17,597 bases of DNA, taken from assembly GCA_003535775.1 (NCBI GenBank), contig DPYO01000131.1, positions 1-17,597 of the forward strand, in the 5' to 3' direction. Under the pieces are notes generated by a model, which was given only the letters and a program-made list of their open reading frames with translations, was not told where the DNA came from and made no database searches. The stretch comes from Fidelibacterota bacterium (GTDB lineage: Bacteria; Fidelibacterota; Marinisomatia; Marinisomatales; UBA8229). The position numbers and the translations under genes are program-made. This document shows positions 1-7,517 of the stretch, piece after piece. The first letter of the stretch is position 1, and each line of letters opens with the position of its first letter.

Positions 1-1
1 A

Positions 2-847
2 TCCCTGGCCTCACAGGCGGCGGTTGCAGTTAGCAACACTTCACTAATCAATGAATTAAAAACGGCCCACCAAACTCTGATCGTGGCAAGAGACCGCGCT
101 GAAGATGCCAGCCGTGTCAAAAGTAATTTCCTGGCAAATATGAGTCATGAGCTCCGCACCCCTATGAACGCCATTATTGGATACAGCGAAATGCTTCTCG
201 AAGATGCAGAAGAAGAAGGATTGGATGAATTTCAATCCGATTTGGATAAAATTCGTTCTTCAGGAAAACATCTGCTTGGGTTGATCAATGAAATTCTCGA
301 CCTTTCTAAAATAGAAGCGGGTAAAATGGAAATCTTTTTGGAAAGCTTCGACATAAATGCGCTGATTAAGGAAGTTGAGGCAACCATACACCCTCTGGCG
401 GAAAACAAATGCAATGAATTAATTATAGATTGTCCCGATAATGCAGGAACCATGGAGGCTGATCAAACACGAGTACGTCAAATGCTCCATAACCTTTTGA
501 ACAACGCCTGCAAGTTTACAGAAAATGGTACTGTTACGTTGAAGATCACCCGTACAACCCGTGAAGGGGCGGGCTGGATCACTTTTGATGTCATTGACAC
601 AGGAATGGGAATTCCTGAAGATTCCCTTAAGAATATATTTCTTGAATTTTCTCAGGTCGACAATTCTTCCACCCGGAAATTTGGTGGGACGGGGCTGGGG
701 CTTGCCATAAGTAGAAGATTTTGCCTGATGATGGGCGGAGATATAACCGTTAAAAGTGTTGAGGGTGAAGGATCAACTTTTACCATAGAAATGCCCGTGA
801 AGGTTGTACTCGAAACTGCCCTTCGGCGACGGGCCAGCGATCGGTAA
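2..847 (+). CDS. Sensor histidine kinase, C-terminal part (GAF end, HisKA, HATPase_c); 5' end outside window
   Basis: The frame is open back to base 2, so the gene starts before the window; the internal GTG at 83 is unlikely to be the true start. The first visible residues (SLASQAAVAVSNTSLINEL) read like the last helix of a GAF domain leading into a signalling helix. The HisKA H-box follows (SHELRTPMNAIIGY), with the phospho-accepting His encoded at 146-148. The HATPase_c domain shows an N-box (RVRQMLHNLLNNACKFT), a G1 box (DTGMGIP), an F box (FLEFSQVD) and a G2 box (GGTGLGLAISRRF), so the kinase core is complete and probably active. No receiver domain follows; the protein stops after the ATPase domain. 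No cognate response regulator lies in the window, so the signal and target are unknown. No transmembrane segment is visible in the part seen. Confidence 0.93.
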   Translation, partial: SLASQAAVAVSNTSLINELKTAHQTLIVARDRAEDASRVKSNFLANMSHELRTPMNAIIGYSEMLLEDAEEEGLDEFQSDLDKIRSSGKHLLGLINEILDLSKIEAGKMEIFLESFDINALIKEVEATIHPLAENKCNELIIDCPDNAGTMEADQTRVRQMLHNLLNNACKFTENGTVTLKITRTTREGAGWITFDVIDTGMGIPEDSLKNIFLEFSQVDNSSTRKFGGTGLGLAISRRFCLMMGGDITVKSVEGEGSTFTIEMPVKVVLETALRRRASDR

Positions 848-934
848 CTCCATACTTTTAGTTCTTACCACTTTCAGTCAACCTTTTGCCACATCCCGCA
901 TTAATTTTGGTTTTCAAAAATCAGGAAGTGCTCC

Positions 935-1702
935 TTGAATTCTATTAATAAGCATTTAATAAATGATGAGAGTTTAATAGATAGTTTTTCTAAACACGCA
1001 AAATCATATGACCGTTATGCGCAACTGCAGAAATCAATGGCAGAAAGGATGGCATCGCTCCTTCCTATTCCATTGCCCGATTATGTTCTTGAGATAGGAA
1101 GCGGAACGGGACTATTTACCAGACACCTGCTAACTCAACCTATAAGACAGCTCATTCTGAATGATATCGCTCCAGGAATGCTGGAAATTTTGAACAACTC
1201 CCTATCATTGCCAAAAAACACAAAAATTATCTCCGGAAATGCAGAACATATTGATTTTGAAAATATGGACCTGATTTGCGCAAATGCTGTATTCCAATGG
1301 TTTCGGAAACCACAAGAGACATTGAAAAAATTAAACCAGGCTTTAAAGGGCAAGGGGAAATTGATCTTTAGTACCTTCGGTCCCCGGACACTTGTAGAAT
1401 TCAGAGAGGCGGCAAGTTTGGTGAGTCCTATTAACCTTTATACAAATGAAACTTGGACAAAAATGATTCATAATTCGGGTTTTGCCATAAAGAATTGTGA
1501 TGTTGAAATCCGAAAAATATTTTTCCCCAGCACCCTGACACTTTTAAAAAACCTACAACAAATTGGGGCCGCGCCAATCCGAATGCTAAAAACCGGAGGG
1601 CTTCGAAAATTAATACGTGACTATGATTCCAAATTTTCAACCTCACAAGGGGTTTATGCAACCTGGGAGTTGTATTACTTTACTTTGGTCCGTGGAAATT
1701 AA
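935..1702 (+). CDS. bioC: Malonyl-[acyl-carrier protein] O-methyltransferase BioC
   Basis: A 255-residue class I SAM-dependent methyltransferase. BioC methylates the free carboxyl of malonyl-ACP so that fatty-acid elongation enzymes can build the pimeloyl chain of biotin. The N-terminus has the BioC pattern FSKHAKSYDRYAQLQ (residues 18-32). SAM motif I is VLEIGSGTG (51-59), followed by NDIAPGML and the family-typical NAVFQWF and FSTFGPRTLVEFREA (about 145-159), which set BioC apart from general methyltransferases. The start is TTG, chosen because AGGAAG at 923-928 sits six bases upstream and the frame then gives the normal N-terminus. No other bio gene lies in the window, so the gene is separated from any biotin operon here. 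It follows the kinase gene by 87 bases with no clear terminator between them. A generic methyltransferase is the main alternative, but the internal motifs favour BioC. Confidence 0.85.
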   Translation: MNSINKHLINDESLIDSFSKHAKSYDRYAQLQKSMAERMASLLPIPLPDYVLEIGSGTGLFTRHLLTQPIRQLILNDIAPGMLEILNNSLSLPKNTKIISGNAEHIDFENMDLICANAVFQWFRKPQETLKKLNQALKGKGKLIFSTFGPRTLVEFREAASLVSPINLYTNETWTKMIHNSGFAIKNCDVEIRKIFFPSTLTLLKNLQQIGAAPIRMLKTGGLRKLIRDYDSKFSTSQGVYATWELYYFTLVRGN

Positions 1703-1780
1703 TCCGGATTTCCATTTCACATTATTTGACGCTTCGGGGAAAGATGGATTTCATATCCAACAAAAAGGAACACTGGGAAA

Positions 1781-3652
1781 ATGAGCAATGCTTCTCTAAG
1801 TAAAAATCTTGCCTCTTTAAAGAAATTGGATCCCGCTTTATACGCGAGAATCGCTCCCTTAAATGGTTCAAAGAAGTATGAAGTGACACAATCCAAGTCA
1901 GGGCCTCCTTCCCTTACACATACAGACAGTCGGGGTATAAAAAAACGAATCCATAGCAATTACGATCCAGTTGGAGAAGCCTCCCGCTACCTGGAAACAT
2001 CAAATATTTGCGAGTCAATAAACTTTATCGTTCTGGGGTTAGGCTTGGGTTATCAGGTAATGGAGATAATTCGGCAAACATCGAACCGGGCCAAAATTTA
2101 TATATTTGAAAAAGATCCTGAATTATTTGCACTTGCTATGCGCGAGGTTGATTTTTCCTTAATTTTTGAGCATCCAGGGGTGAAACTGTTTGTCGATGCT
2201 AATCCCCTTGGTTTAGGAACTCTGCTGGAGCCCGAACAAATTAATTTCACCCTGAATAAATACTGCCTTGTTAGACAGAGACCTCTTGTAGACGGAAACT
2301 GGGAGTATTATGGAGTTTTGTTGGGAGAAATTGAAAATTATTTTAAAGAAAGCCAAATCAATTTTAAAACACAGTCCATTCACTCAAAACTTTATTATAA
2401 AAATATTTTTTCAAATTTCAGTAGTTTACTGGAAAGCTCGGGTATCACCTCTTTCAAGGATTGTTTGCCAGATATCCCAGCAATAATTTGTTCTGCAGGC
2501 CCATCCCTGGATAAAAATATTCAGCTTCTTAAATCTGCTCGGGAAAGATTTTTTTTAATCGCTGTAGCGACAGCCCTGAAGCCATTACTTCATAACGGGA
2601 TTCAGCCCGATGTTGTCATTTCCATAGATCCCGATGAACTAACTATAAATTCTTTTGATTTCTTAACCGATACAAGTGATTTTTTACTGGTTTACAATCA
2701 GGCTGTTCCGAATGCTATTCCTAAAGCGTTTCCCAACAATCGAATTGCATTTGATTCGGAAGTATATCTTGCCAAGTGGTTCAAAAAGCAGACAGAAGAA
2801 AAAGGAAATCTGGGAAAAATATCTTCTGTAGCCCACGCCGCTTTAAAATTTTCTCAATTTTTAGCATGTTCTCCAATCATTTTGGTTGGCCAAGATCTGT
2901 CTTTTTTCCAACAACGTATGCACTGCCTTCATTCTTTTTATCATGAGGAACGTATGGACAAGGTAGCTCGATTGAATCCGCGTTCATATTGGGAACGTAT
3001 GAAATATTTAAATTTTGGTCCGAATTTAACACATGGCATGGACCTTTTTGGGAAACGCGTTGCCAGCACCCTTGCTATGGAAAGTTACAACTATATATTC
3101 TCAAAAAACTTTGAGGGCTCTCAAAATATTATCAATTCCACCGAGGGAGGCGTCCCCATAGAGGGAGCAATAAATATATCATTGAGAGAATCTCTTCATG
3201 TTTACTGCAGGAAATTGGTTAAGGATAAACAGAATCTATTGAGTGCCCCTCATCTAAGTGAAAGAAACTCCTTAAAATCTTTACAGGATTCTGTGTCGAG
3301 GCAAATTCAGCTATTGAAAGATATTTCTGGAAAACTAAATGCTCTCGAATTGAATTATTTGAATTCACGGAGCCCTGGTCCCGAAGGCAAGCAGTCATTC
3401 ATTAATGAAATGGAAATCCTTTATGAAGATATCCTGGAAAATAAAGAAACCGCTTTTTTACTTCAGGGATATGATTTTGCTGGATTTTCAGATTGGTATC
3501 GTTCGAATTGTCAGATCTTGAGAAAAAAGGAATTGTCCGAGGATTGTAGTTTATTGGATGAAGAGTTTGAGCGGGATCTCAAGTTTTTTGATGTATTGGT
3601 GGGATCCGTGGACTATCTCATGGTTAATTTTGAAAAAGCCCTATCCCAGTGA
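1781..3652 (+). CDS. Maf/DUF115 family protein (motility accessory factor-like, MptE-like fold)
   Basis: A 623-residue protein of the Maf (MAF_flag10/DUF115) family. Characterised members transfer nonulosonic acids such as pseudaminic or legionaminic acid onto flagellin in the cytoplasm. An N-terminal Rossmann-like part (about 80-150) has FIVLGLGLGYQV and IYIFEKDPELF. The central DUF115 domain (about 205-400) has PAIICSAGPSLDKN at 233-246, VVISIDPDE at 278-286 and ILVGQDLSF at 367-375, all family hallmarks. The C-terminal 200 residues are helical and less recognisable. No signal peptide or membrane segment is visible. ATG is chosen with AAGGA at 1765-1769 upstream. No flagellin, flagellar assembly or sialic-acid-type synthesis gene is in the window, so the acceptor is not known; surface polysaccharide or another protein is possible. 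The gene ends six bases from the convergent methyltransferase gene. Confidence 0.8.
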   Translation: MSNASLSKNLASLKKLDPALYARIAPLNGSKKYEVTQSKSGPPSLTHTDSRGIKKRIHSNYDPVGEASRYLETSNICESINFIVLGLGLGYQVMEIIRQTSNRAKIYIFEKDPELFALAMREVDFSLIFEHPGVKLFVDANPLGLGTLLEPEQINFTLNKYCLVRQRPLVDGNWEYYGVLLGEIENYFKESQINFKTQSIHSKLYYKNIFSNFSSLLESSGITSFKDCLPDIPAIICSAGPSLDKNIQLLKSARERFFLIAVATALKPLLHNGIQPDVVISIDPDELTINSFDFLTDTSDFLLVYNQAVPNAIPKAFPNNRIAFDSEVYLAKWFKKQTEEKGNLGKISSVAHAALKFSQFLACSPIILVGQDLSFFQQRMHCLHSFYHEERMDKVARLNPRSYWERMKYLNFGPNLTHGMDLFGKRVASTLAMESYNYIFSKNFEGSQNIINSTEGGVPIEGAINISLRESLHVYCRKLVKDKQNLLSAPHLSERNSLKSLQDSVSRQIQLLKDISGKLNALELNYLNSRSPGPEGKQSFINEMEILYEDILENKETAFLLQGYDFAGFSDWYRSNCQILRKKELSEDCSLLDEEFERDLKFFDVLVGSVDYLMVNFEKALSQ

Positions 3653-3668
3653 TGGGGATTAGATTTTT
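3641..3668. terminator. Probable two-way intrinsic terminator between convergent genes
   Basis: ATCCC (3643-3647) pairs with GGGAT (3655-3659), extended by CT (3641-3642) with AG (3661-3662) around one bulged T. A run of five T follows on the plus strand (3664-3668), and a run of five A at 3633-3637 gives a T-run for the minus-strand transcript. The hairpin overlaps both stop codons: TGA 3650-3652 on plus, and the minus-strand stop at 3659-3661. The stem is short, so strength is uncertain. Confidence 0.5.
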
Positions 3669-4642
3669 ACCGTTTCGATTACACTACTCCCCTGCCCCAA
3701 TTCACAGTGCGTGAATTTTCCGAATCCACTTTTCTTCAGGAGTTTTTTGGTTTCCTCAAAGGTATAAGTTCTTCCTGTAGCTGTGAATAGCAACATCGTT
3801 AATGAAAACAGGGCGGCATCCTGAGGTTCTGTGCGATTATTTTTTAAAAATAAATCGACAAGAATGAATCTGCCTCCTGGTTTGAGAGATTTATATATTT
3901 TTTCAAATAATCTCAAATTTTCGGATTCATTGTAAATATGGAGAATGTTGGAATACAAAACAGTATCTGTTTCATTGCCGAAGCTGACCTTAAACAGGTC
4001 ACCCGATACGAAATCAAATCGTTCAATGACTGCTGAATTTTTCAGGATTTTTTTAGCGATTTTAAGACTCGCCGACCGGTCTATTAAGACTGCTCTTGCT
4101 GATTTATCCTGCTTTAGAATTTCAGCCGAATAGGACCCCGGTCCTCCTCCAATATCCACCAATATGCCAACCGGTTTGCGTGTTATAAATTGTGCCAGAG
4201 GCTTGGAAAAATTCTGGCTCCTTTCATGCATCGCATAGGTGAAAGGTTCACGGAATTCTGGATCGTCATCATCATTTCCTGATGGGTTTCTGCCGTTTTT
4301 TATAATATCAAGTAAATGAGACCATTCGTCCCGGTTCTCTTTGCGCAAAAACACTGTGCCAATTTTATATTGTGGGCTGTGTTCACAAAAATGCCTAAAG
4401 GTTTCTGCCGTATTAGCGAAAGTGTTTCCAGATTTTTTTAATGCGCCGAGGGAAACCAGCGCATTCAGCAAAGCTTCTGCCCCTTCAGGATGAATTCTGC
4501 TTTTCTGAGCAAAAGCCCGGCTGGTTAAACGCCTTTTCCCCAAGTGCGTAAATACCCGAAACTCTAAAGCAGCAATAAGGATATTGGCTTCTTCCAACTG
4601 ATCGATTTTATTAACAAGCTGTTTAAAACTTAAAAAGGTCAT
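3659..4642 (-). CDS. SAM-dependent methyltransferase, O-methyltransferase family 2 type (wHTH dimerisation domain)
   Basis: A 327-residue protein with the two-domain layout of family-2 O-methyltransferases, such as hydroxyneurosporene and acetylserotonin O-methyltransferases. The N-terminal winged-helix dimerisation region (about 10-85) includes ALEFRVFTHL and the segment GAEALLNALVSLGALKKSG. The C-terminal Rossmann domain has motif I ILVDIGGGPGSYS (160-172), an acidic VLIDR strand, and SNILHIYNESENLRLF, whose His235 matches the catalytic-base position of plant O-methyltransferases. KSLKPGGRFILVDLF (251-265) is the usual post-motif strand. The substrate cannot be read from the sequence, and no pigment, quinone or antibiotic genes are nearby. 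The gene follows the thioredoxin-fold gene by 19 bases on the same strand and is probably co-transcribed. I see no good Shine-Dalgarno site before the ATG. Confidence 0.8.
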   Translation of the reverse strand: MTFLSFKQLVNKIDQLEEANILIAALEFRVFTHLGKRRLTSRAFAQKSRIHPEGAEALLNALVSLGALKKSGNTFANTAETFRHFCEHSPQYKIGTVFLRKENRDEWSHLLDIIKNGRNPSGNDDDDPEFREPFTYAMHERSQNFSKPLAQFITRKPVGILVDIGGGPGSYSAEILKQDKSARAVLIDRSASLKIAKKILKNSAVIERFDFVSGDLFKVSFGNETDTVLYSNILHIYNESENLRLFEKIYKSLKPGGRFILVDLFLKNNRTEPQDAALFSLTMLLFTATGRTYTFEETKKLLKKSGFGKFTHCELGQGSSVIETVKI

Positions 4643-4661
4643 ATTGATTTGGGATGTGGGT

Positions 4662-5330
4662 TCATAAAGATAAAAGCTTTTCGACTTCCTTCTCTAAACC
4701 ATAATCTGAACCGAACCACTTTCCCCGTAGAATCCCCTTATTATCGATCAATAGGGTCGATGGTGTCCCCTTGAGCTGATAGGTCTCAAAAGTTTTTGCC
4801 TCAAACTTTTTCTGCTTCAAATAGGTCATGACCTGATCCGAGATGAGCTTCTGGTTTTTTACAGGGAAAGAGTCAAATTGAGGGAAGTCTTTTTTAATAA
4901 AATTTTGAGCCTCCGATAAATAATCAGAAGGATTATAAGGAACCACATTGTCCAAGGCTACCGGGAAGGGTATAGAATAATCCAGGCGGTTGTTATTAAG
5001 CAGGCCCTTGGCACTTAAAACTGCCAGAGTTTCTCCCACCACCTCCCCTGAATCAATTAGTTTCTTTAAATTGTCCAAATTGTTGAGGTGAAAATCTTCG
5101 AATGCGGTGGCCAGTCCCCAGATTAAAAGAGGAGAGTCAATAAACTTAGCCCTGATTTCAAGAACCTCAGGGATTCCATGGGTAAAACACCCGGGGCAAT
5201 TCACCTGAAATACTTTTATAAGTATTGGTTTACCAAGTTCATTACTGATATTAGTGGAAGGACCCAACATCCATTCTTCAATATCTAAATCAATGGCGGG
5301 AGAATCAACCAGCGGCATGGGTGGGCTCAT
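4662..5330 (-). CDS. Thioredoxin-fold protein with CPGC motif (TlpA/peroxiredoxin-like), cytoplasmic
   Basis: A thioredoxin-like fold. The beta strand PILIKVFQVNCPGCFTHG carries a CxxC (CPGC) active site, and near the C-terminus QLKGTPSTLLIDNKG supplies the cis-proline (TP) and the following strand. A long helical insertion lies between them, as in TlpA/peroxiredoxin-like proteins. There is no signal peptide or membrane anchor, so it is likely cytoplasmic, unlike most TlpA proteins. The frame is open up to a TTG at 5343-5345, giving 227 residues. I prefer the ATG at 5328-5330 (222 residues), though no option has a clear ribosome site. The start overlaps the 3' end of the upstream TPR lipoprotein gene by about 26 bases, which points to translational coupling. 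Redox partner and substrate are unknown. Confidence 0.72.
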   Translation of the reverse strand: MSPPMPLVDSPAIDLDIEEWMLGPSTNISNELGKPILIKVFQVNCPGCFTHGIPEVLEIRAKFIDSPLLIWGLATAFEDFHLNNLDNLKKLIDSGEVVGETLAVLSAKGLLNNNRLDYSIPFPVALDNVVPYNPSDYLSEAQNFIKKDFPQFDSFPVKNQKLISDQVMTYLKQKKFEAKTFETYQLKGTPSTLLIDNKGILRGKWFGSDYGLEKEVEKLLSL

Positions 5331-6132
5331 CGTTGATAACGTCAATTAAATGATTGATCATGTTGCGCATTTTTTTAGAGGGGTTTTTCCTAAGGGCCTC
5401 GTCAAGCAAAAAAACAGCACGACTTTTTTCCCCCTGACGGTTATGAATGACTCCCATCATGAAATAAGAAATAAATCTTTTATCGCCCTGGGCATAATCA
5501 TCCAGAATTATTTGGAAATGCTTCATAGCTTTGGGATAATTTTTTAACCGAAAATACGCGGATCCCATACCAAACTGGATATTGTCCTGCAAAAATAAAG
5601 GAGGCTTTTGTTTGGTAAGTTTGAAAAACAATTGCAGGCTTTTCTTGAATTGCCCATTGCGAAAGCTTTTCATGGCTGAATTATAGTCAGAGATTGAAAA
5701 AAATATGGGAGGTTTAGTTGCCATTATTTTTTTTAACCTTGCTTCCGCATTTAAAAACCCTGCTTTTGACATTTCGAGATCCTTCTCCATCCTCTTTTTC
5801 CGTTCTTGCTCCGATTCAATGCGCCGGTTATAGGTAGAATCCATCTCGTTAATTTTAGGATCAATTTGGAGCATGGATTTAAACATGGCGAGTTCCTGAC
5901 GGGACAAGGTCGCATGGTTTACAAAAAGAATCTCAATTTCCGAGGTCAGGACGTCAAGCCGCAATTGGTTGGCCCTTCTTGCAGACAAAGTTGTTTCATC
6001 AGGCGGTTGCCAGGAATGCATTTCCGCTGGATTTACGGGCCAATGGGTCCTTTCTTCCGGCAGATAGCTACTGCAAGCAGCCAAAATGCCGACTATCACA
6101 AAAATGAAAATATTTTTCTCTGCACTTTTCAT
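5305..6132 (-). CDS. TPR-repeat lipoprotein (CpoB/YbgF-like architecture)
   Basis: A 275-residue protein that begins with a lipoprotein signal peptide: KSAEKN, then a hydrophobic core FIFVIVGI, then lipobox LAAC, with the lipidated Cys at residue 20. Residue 21 is Ser, so transport to the outer membrane would be the usual expectation. A charged, probably coiled-coil stretch covers about residues 85-135 (many E, K and R). The C-terminal 120 residues hold about three TPR units, including GMGSAYFRLKNYPKAMKHFQ and MMGVIHNRQGEKSRAVFLLD. The layout of coiled coil plus C-terminal TPRs resembles CpoB/YbgF, but no tol or pal genes are near, so that name is not assigned. It heads a three-gene minus-strand cluster with the CPGC thioredoxin-fold protein and the methyltransferase. 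Confidence 0.78.
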   Translation of the reverse strand: MKSAEKNIFIFVIVGILAACSSYLPEERTHWPVNPAEMHSWQPPDETTLSARRANQLRLDVLTSEIEILFVNHATLSRQELAMFKSMLQIDPKINEMDSTYNRRIESEQERKKRMEKDLEMSKAGFLNAEARLKKIMATKPPIFFSISDYNSAMKSFRNGQFKKSLQLFFKLTKQKPPLFLQDNIQFGMGSAYFRLKNYPKAMKHFQIILDDYAQGDKRFISYFMMGVIHNRQGEKSRAVFLLDEALRKNPSKKMRNMINHLIDVINDEPTHAAG

Positions 6133-6213
6133 CGCTCAGCGTTATATAATAATTTATATTTAATCCGGCTACAGTTTATCTAATTACCCCTTATTTATCA
6201 ACTTATTAGAGAA
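6133..6213. promoter_or_regulatory. AT-rich divergent intergenic region, probable promoters
   Basis: This 81-base AT-rich gap separates the divergent lipoprotein and dnaJ-type genes and must hold, or lie next to, promoters for both. A perfect TATAAT occurs on the plus strand at 6145-6150, but its upstream -35 partner is weak (TGCACT at 6121-6126, 18-base spacer). No equally good pair was found on the minus strand. No HrcA-type CIRCE repeat is visible. Confidence 0.25.
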
Positions 6214-7119
6214 ATGAAAAACTACTATTCCGTTCTAGGGCTCAATAAAGGAGCTTCTGACGAAGATATTAAAAAGGCTTATCGCAAATTGGCCATGCAA
6301 TACCATCCCGATCGAAATGCTGATGATAGCAAGGCGGAGGAAAAGTTCAAAGAGGTCAGCGAAGCATACGCAGTTCTTAGCGACAAAAAGAAACGAGGCC
6401 AGTACGATCAGTTTGGTTCTGAAGGATTCCGCCAAAAGTTTTCCCAGGAAGATATTTTTCGCGATTTTGATATCAATGAAATTCTTAGGGGCTTTGGTTT
6501 TAGAGGTGGTGGAGGAAATCCCTTTCACAGCCAGGGAAGTCCTTTCGGTGGAGGTGGGTTTGGCAATCCATTTTCTCAAGGGAGGCCTTCTCAACGCCAA
6601 GCCCCAATTCCTCCATTGAAAAAAGAGCTCTCTGTTAATTTTGAGGAAGCCGCATTGGGCAGTCAGCGCACTCTCTCCATTTCCAGAAATGGAGTTCTTG
6701 AGGAAATAAATGTAAAAATACCCTCCGGGATTACCCATGGAAAAGTTCTTCGCTTACAGGGTAAGGGCCAAATGTCTCTTACAGGAAACCGTCGTGGTGA
6801 TCTCCATCTTTTAATAAACGTACTTCCACATCCTCTTTTCCGACGGGAAGGCCGGGATGTAGTGGTGGAGGCAAAAATAAAATTGACCCAAGCACTTTTG
6901 GGAACATCGATAGAGGTTGAAACTTTAAACGGCATCAAGTCCGTCAAGGTTCCTCCTGGAACCCAGAATAATAGTAAACTGCGATTGAAAGGGGTAGGAA
7001 TTAAATTGCCATCAGGAGCTCGTGGCGACCAACTGGTCCGGATAATTGTCAATATTCCCAATAATTTAACGGAAGAGCAAATTCCGCATATTCAGTTTTT
7101 GCGGGATACGGGTATTTGA
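6214..7119 (+). CDS. DnaJ-family co-chaperone without zinc finger (CbpA type)
   Basis: A 301-residue J-domain protein that would stimulate the ATPase of a DnaK-type Hsp70 and deliver clients to it. The J domain (1-70) carries the essential HPD at 31-33 within YRKLAMQYHPDRN and ends with DKKKRGQYDQFGSEG. A glycine/phenylalanine-rich linker spans about 85-130 (FGFRGGGGNPFHSQ and similar). The DnaJ C-terminal substrate-binding domains follow directly (about 136-296), for example NVKIPSGITHGKVLRLQGKG, GDLHLLINVLPHPLFRREG and KVPPGTQNNSKLRLKG. The four CxxCxGxG zinc-finger repeats of classic DnaJ are absent, so this is a type II (CbpA-like) member. No dnaK or grpE is adjacent. A weak purine-rich site (AGAGA) precedes the ATG. 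Confidence 0.93.
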   Translation: MKNYYSVLGLNKGASDEDIKKAYRKLAMQYHPDRNADDSKAEEKFKEVSEAYAVLSDKKKRGQYDQFGSEGFRQKFSQEDIFRDFDINEILRGFGFRGGGGNPFHSQGSPFGGGGFGNPFSQGRPSQRQAPIPPLKKELSVNFEEAALGSQRTLSISRNGVLEEINVKIPSGITHGKVLRLQGKGQMSLTGNRRGDLHLLINVLPHPLFRREGRDVVVEAKIKLTQALLGTSIEVETLNGIKSVKVPPGTQNNSKLRLKGVGIKLPSGARGDQLVRIIVNIPNNLTEEQIPHIQFLRDTGI

Positions 7120-7165
7120 CCTGTATAAAAATATCTGCTTTTCTTTAGGAAAGGCGAATCCAATG

Positions 7166-7186
7166 AAGGATGTTAAGCATCCTTTT
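7166..7186 (+). terminator. Possible intrinsic terminator after the dnaJ-type gene
   Basis: AAGGATG (7166-7172) pairs perfectly with CATCCTT (7178-7184) around a five-base loop. It is followed by TTTT and an AT-rich tail ending in another TTTT (7197-7200). The stem is only seven pairs and fairly AT-rich, so it may be leaky, letting some transcription reach the ferredoxin gene. Confidence 0.4.
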
Positions 7187-7212
7187 AATATTGTTATTTT
7201 ATGGAGTTGTTT

Positions 7213-7509
7213 GTGGCACGTGTTTACTTTAAAACAGATGATGTAACCCATGAAGTGGAGGATGGGACTCCCCTTATAGATTTCTGTGATGAGGTTGAGG
7301 TTTCATTGTCCTTTGGTTGCACAGAAGGAACCTGCGGTGTTTGCGAAGTCACTGTGCTGGAAGGAAGGGAAAACATATCCCGAATTACAGAAGAGGAAAG
7401 GGATTATTTGTTGCCCGAAGACTTGGAAGAAGGCATGCGTCTGGGTTGTCAGGTTAAAATTCGTAAAGGTGACGTGATTTTAAGTTGGAAAAAAGTTAAG
7501 GCAAAATAA
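7213..7509 (+). CDS. [2Fe-2S] ferredoxin, plant-type
   Basis: A small electron-transfer protein with a beta-grasp fold. The cluster ligands follow the plant-type pattern C-x4-C-x2-C and a fourth Cys 34 residues on: FGCTEGTCGVC, then LGCQV. These are residues 36, 41, 44 and 79 from the GTG start. The start is placed at GTG 7213 because GGAG (7203-7206) lies six bases upstream and the product then begins MARVYFKTDD. An in-frame ATG at 7201 would add four residues but has no ribosome site. The gene lies about 90 bases after the dnaJ-type gene, beyond a possible terminator, and ends eight bases from the convergent TPR remnant. No reductase, Isc or P450 partner is nearby, so its redox partner is unknown. 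Confidence 0.88.
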   Translation: MARVYFKTDDVTHEVEDGTPLIDFCDEVEVSLSFGCTEGTCGVCEVTVLEGRENISRITEEERDYLLPEDLEEGMRLGCQVKIRKGDVILSWKKVKAK

Positions 7510-7517
7510 CAAGACCC

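Noticed and set aside
83..85. GTG at 83 as the start of the histidine kinase
   Set aside because: The frame is open to the window edge and the upstream residues look like the end of a GAF domain, so the gene begins earlier.
1694..1713. GGAAAT / ATTTCC hairpin around the bioC stop codon
   Set aside because: No T-run follows, and the stem is short and AT-rich, so I do not call a terminator.
1726..1755. TTGACG as a possible -35 box before the Maf-type gene
   Set aside because: No acceptable -10 box lies at 16-18 bases; the best candidate matches the consensus poorly.
5806..6183. Plus-strand open frame of 125 codons opposite the TPR lipoprotein gene
   Set aside because: It mirrors the minus-strand coding sequence and has no recognisable protein features; the lipoprotein with its lipobox is the real gene.
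6675..6694. Perfect inverted repeat CTCCATTT / AAATGGAG with a four-base loop
   Set aside because: It lies in the middle of the dnaJ-type coding sequence with no T-run after it; chance or coding constraint is the simpler explanation.
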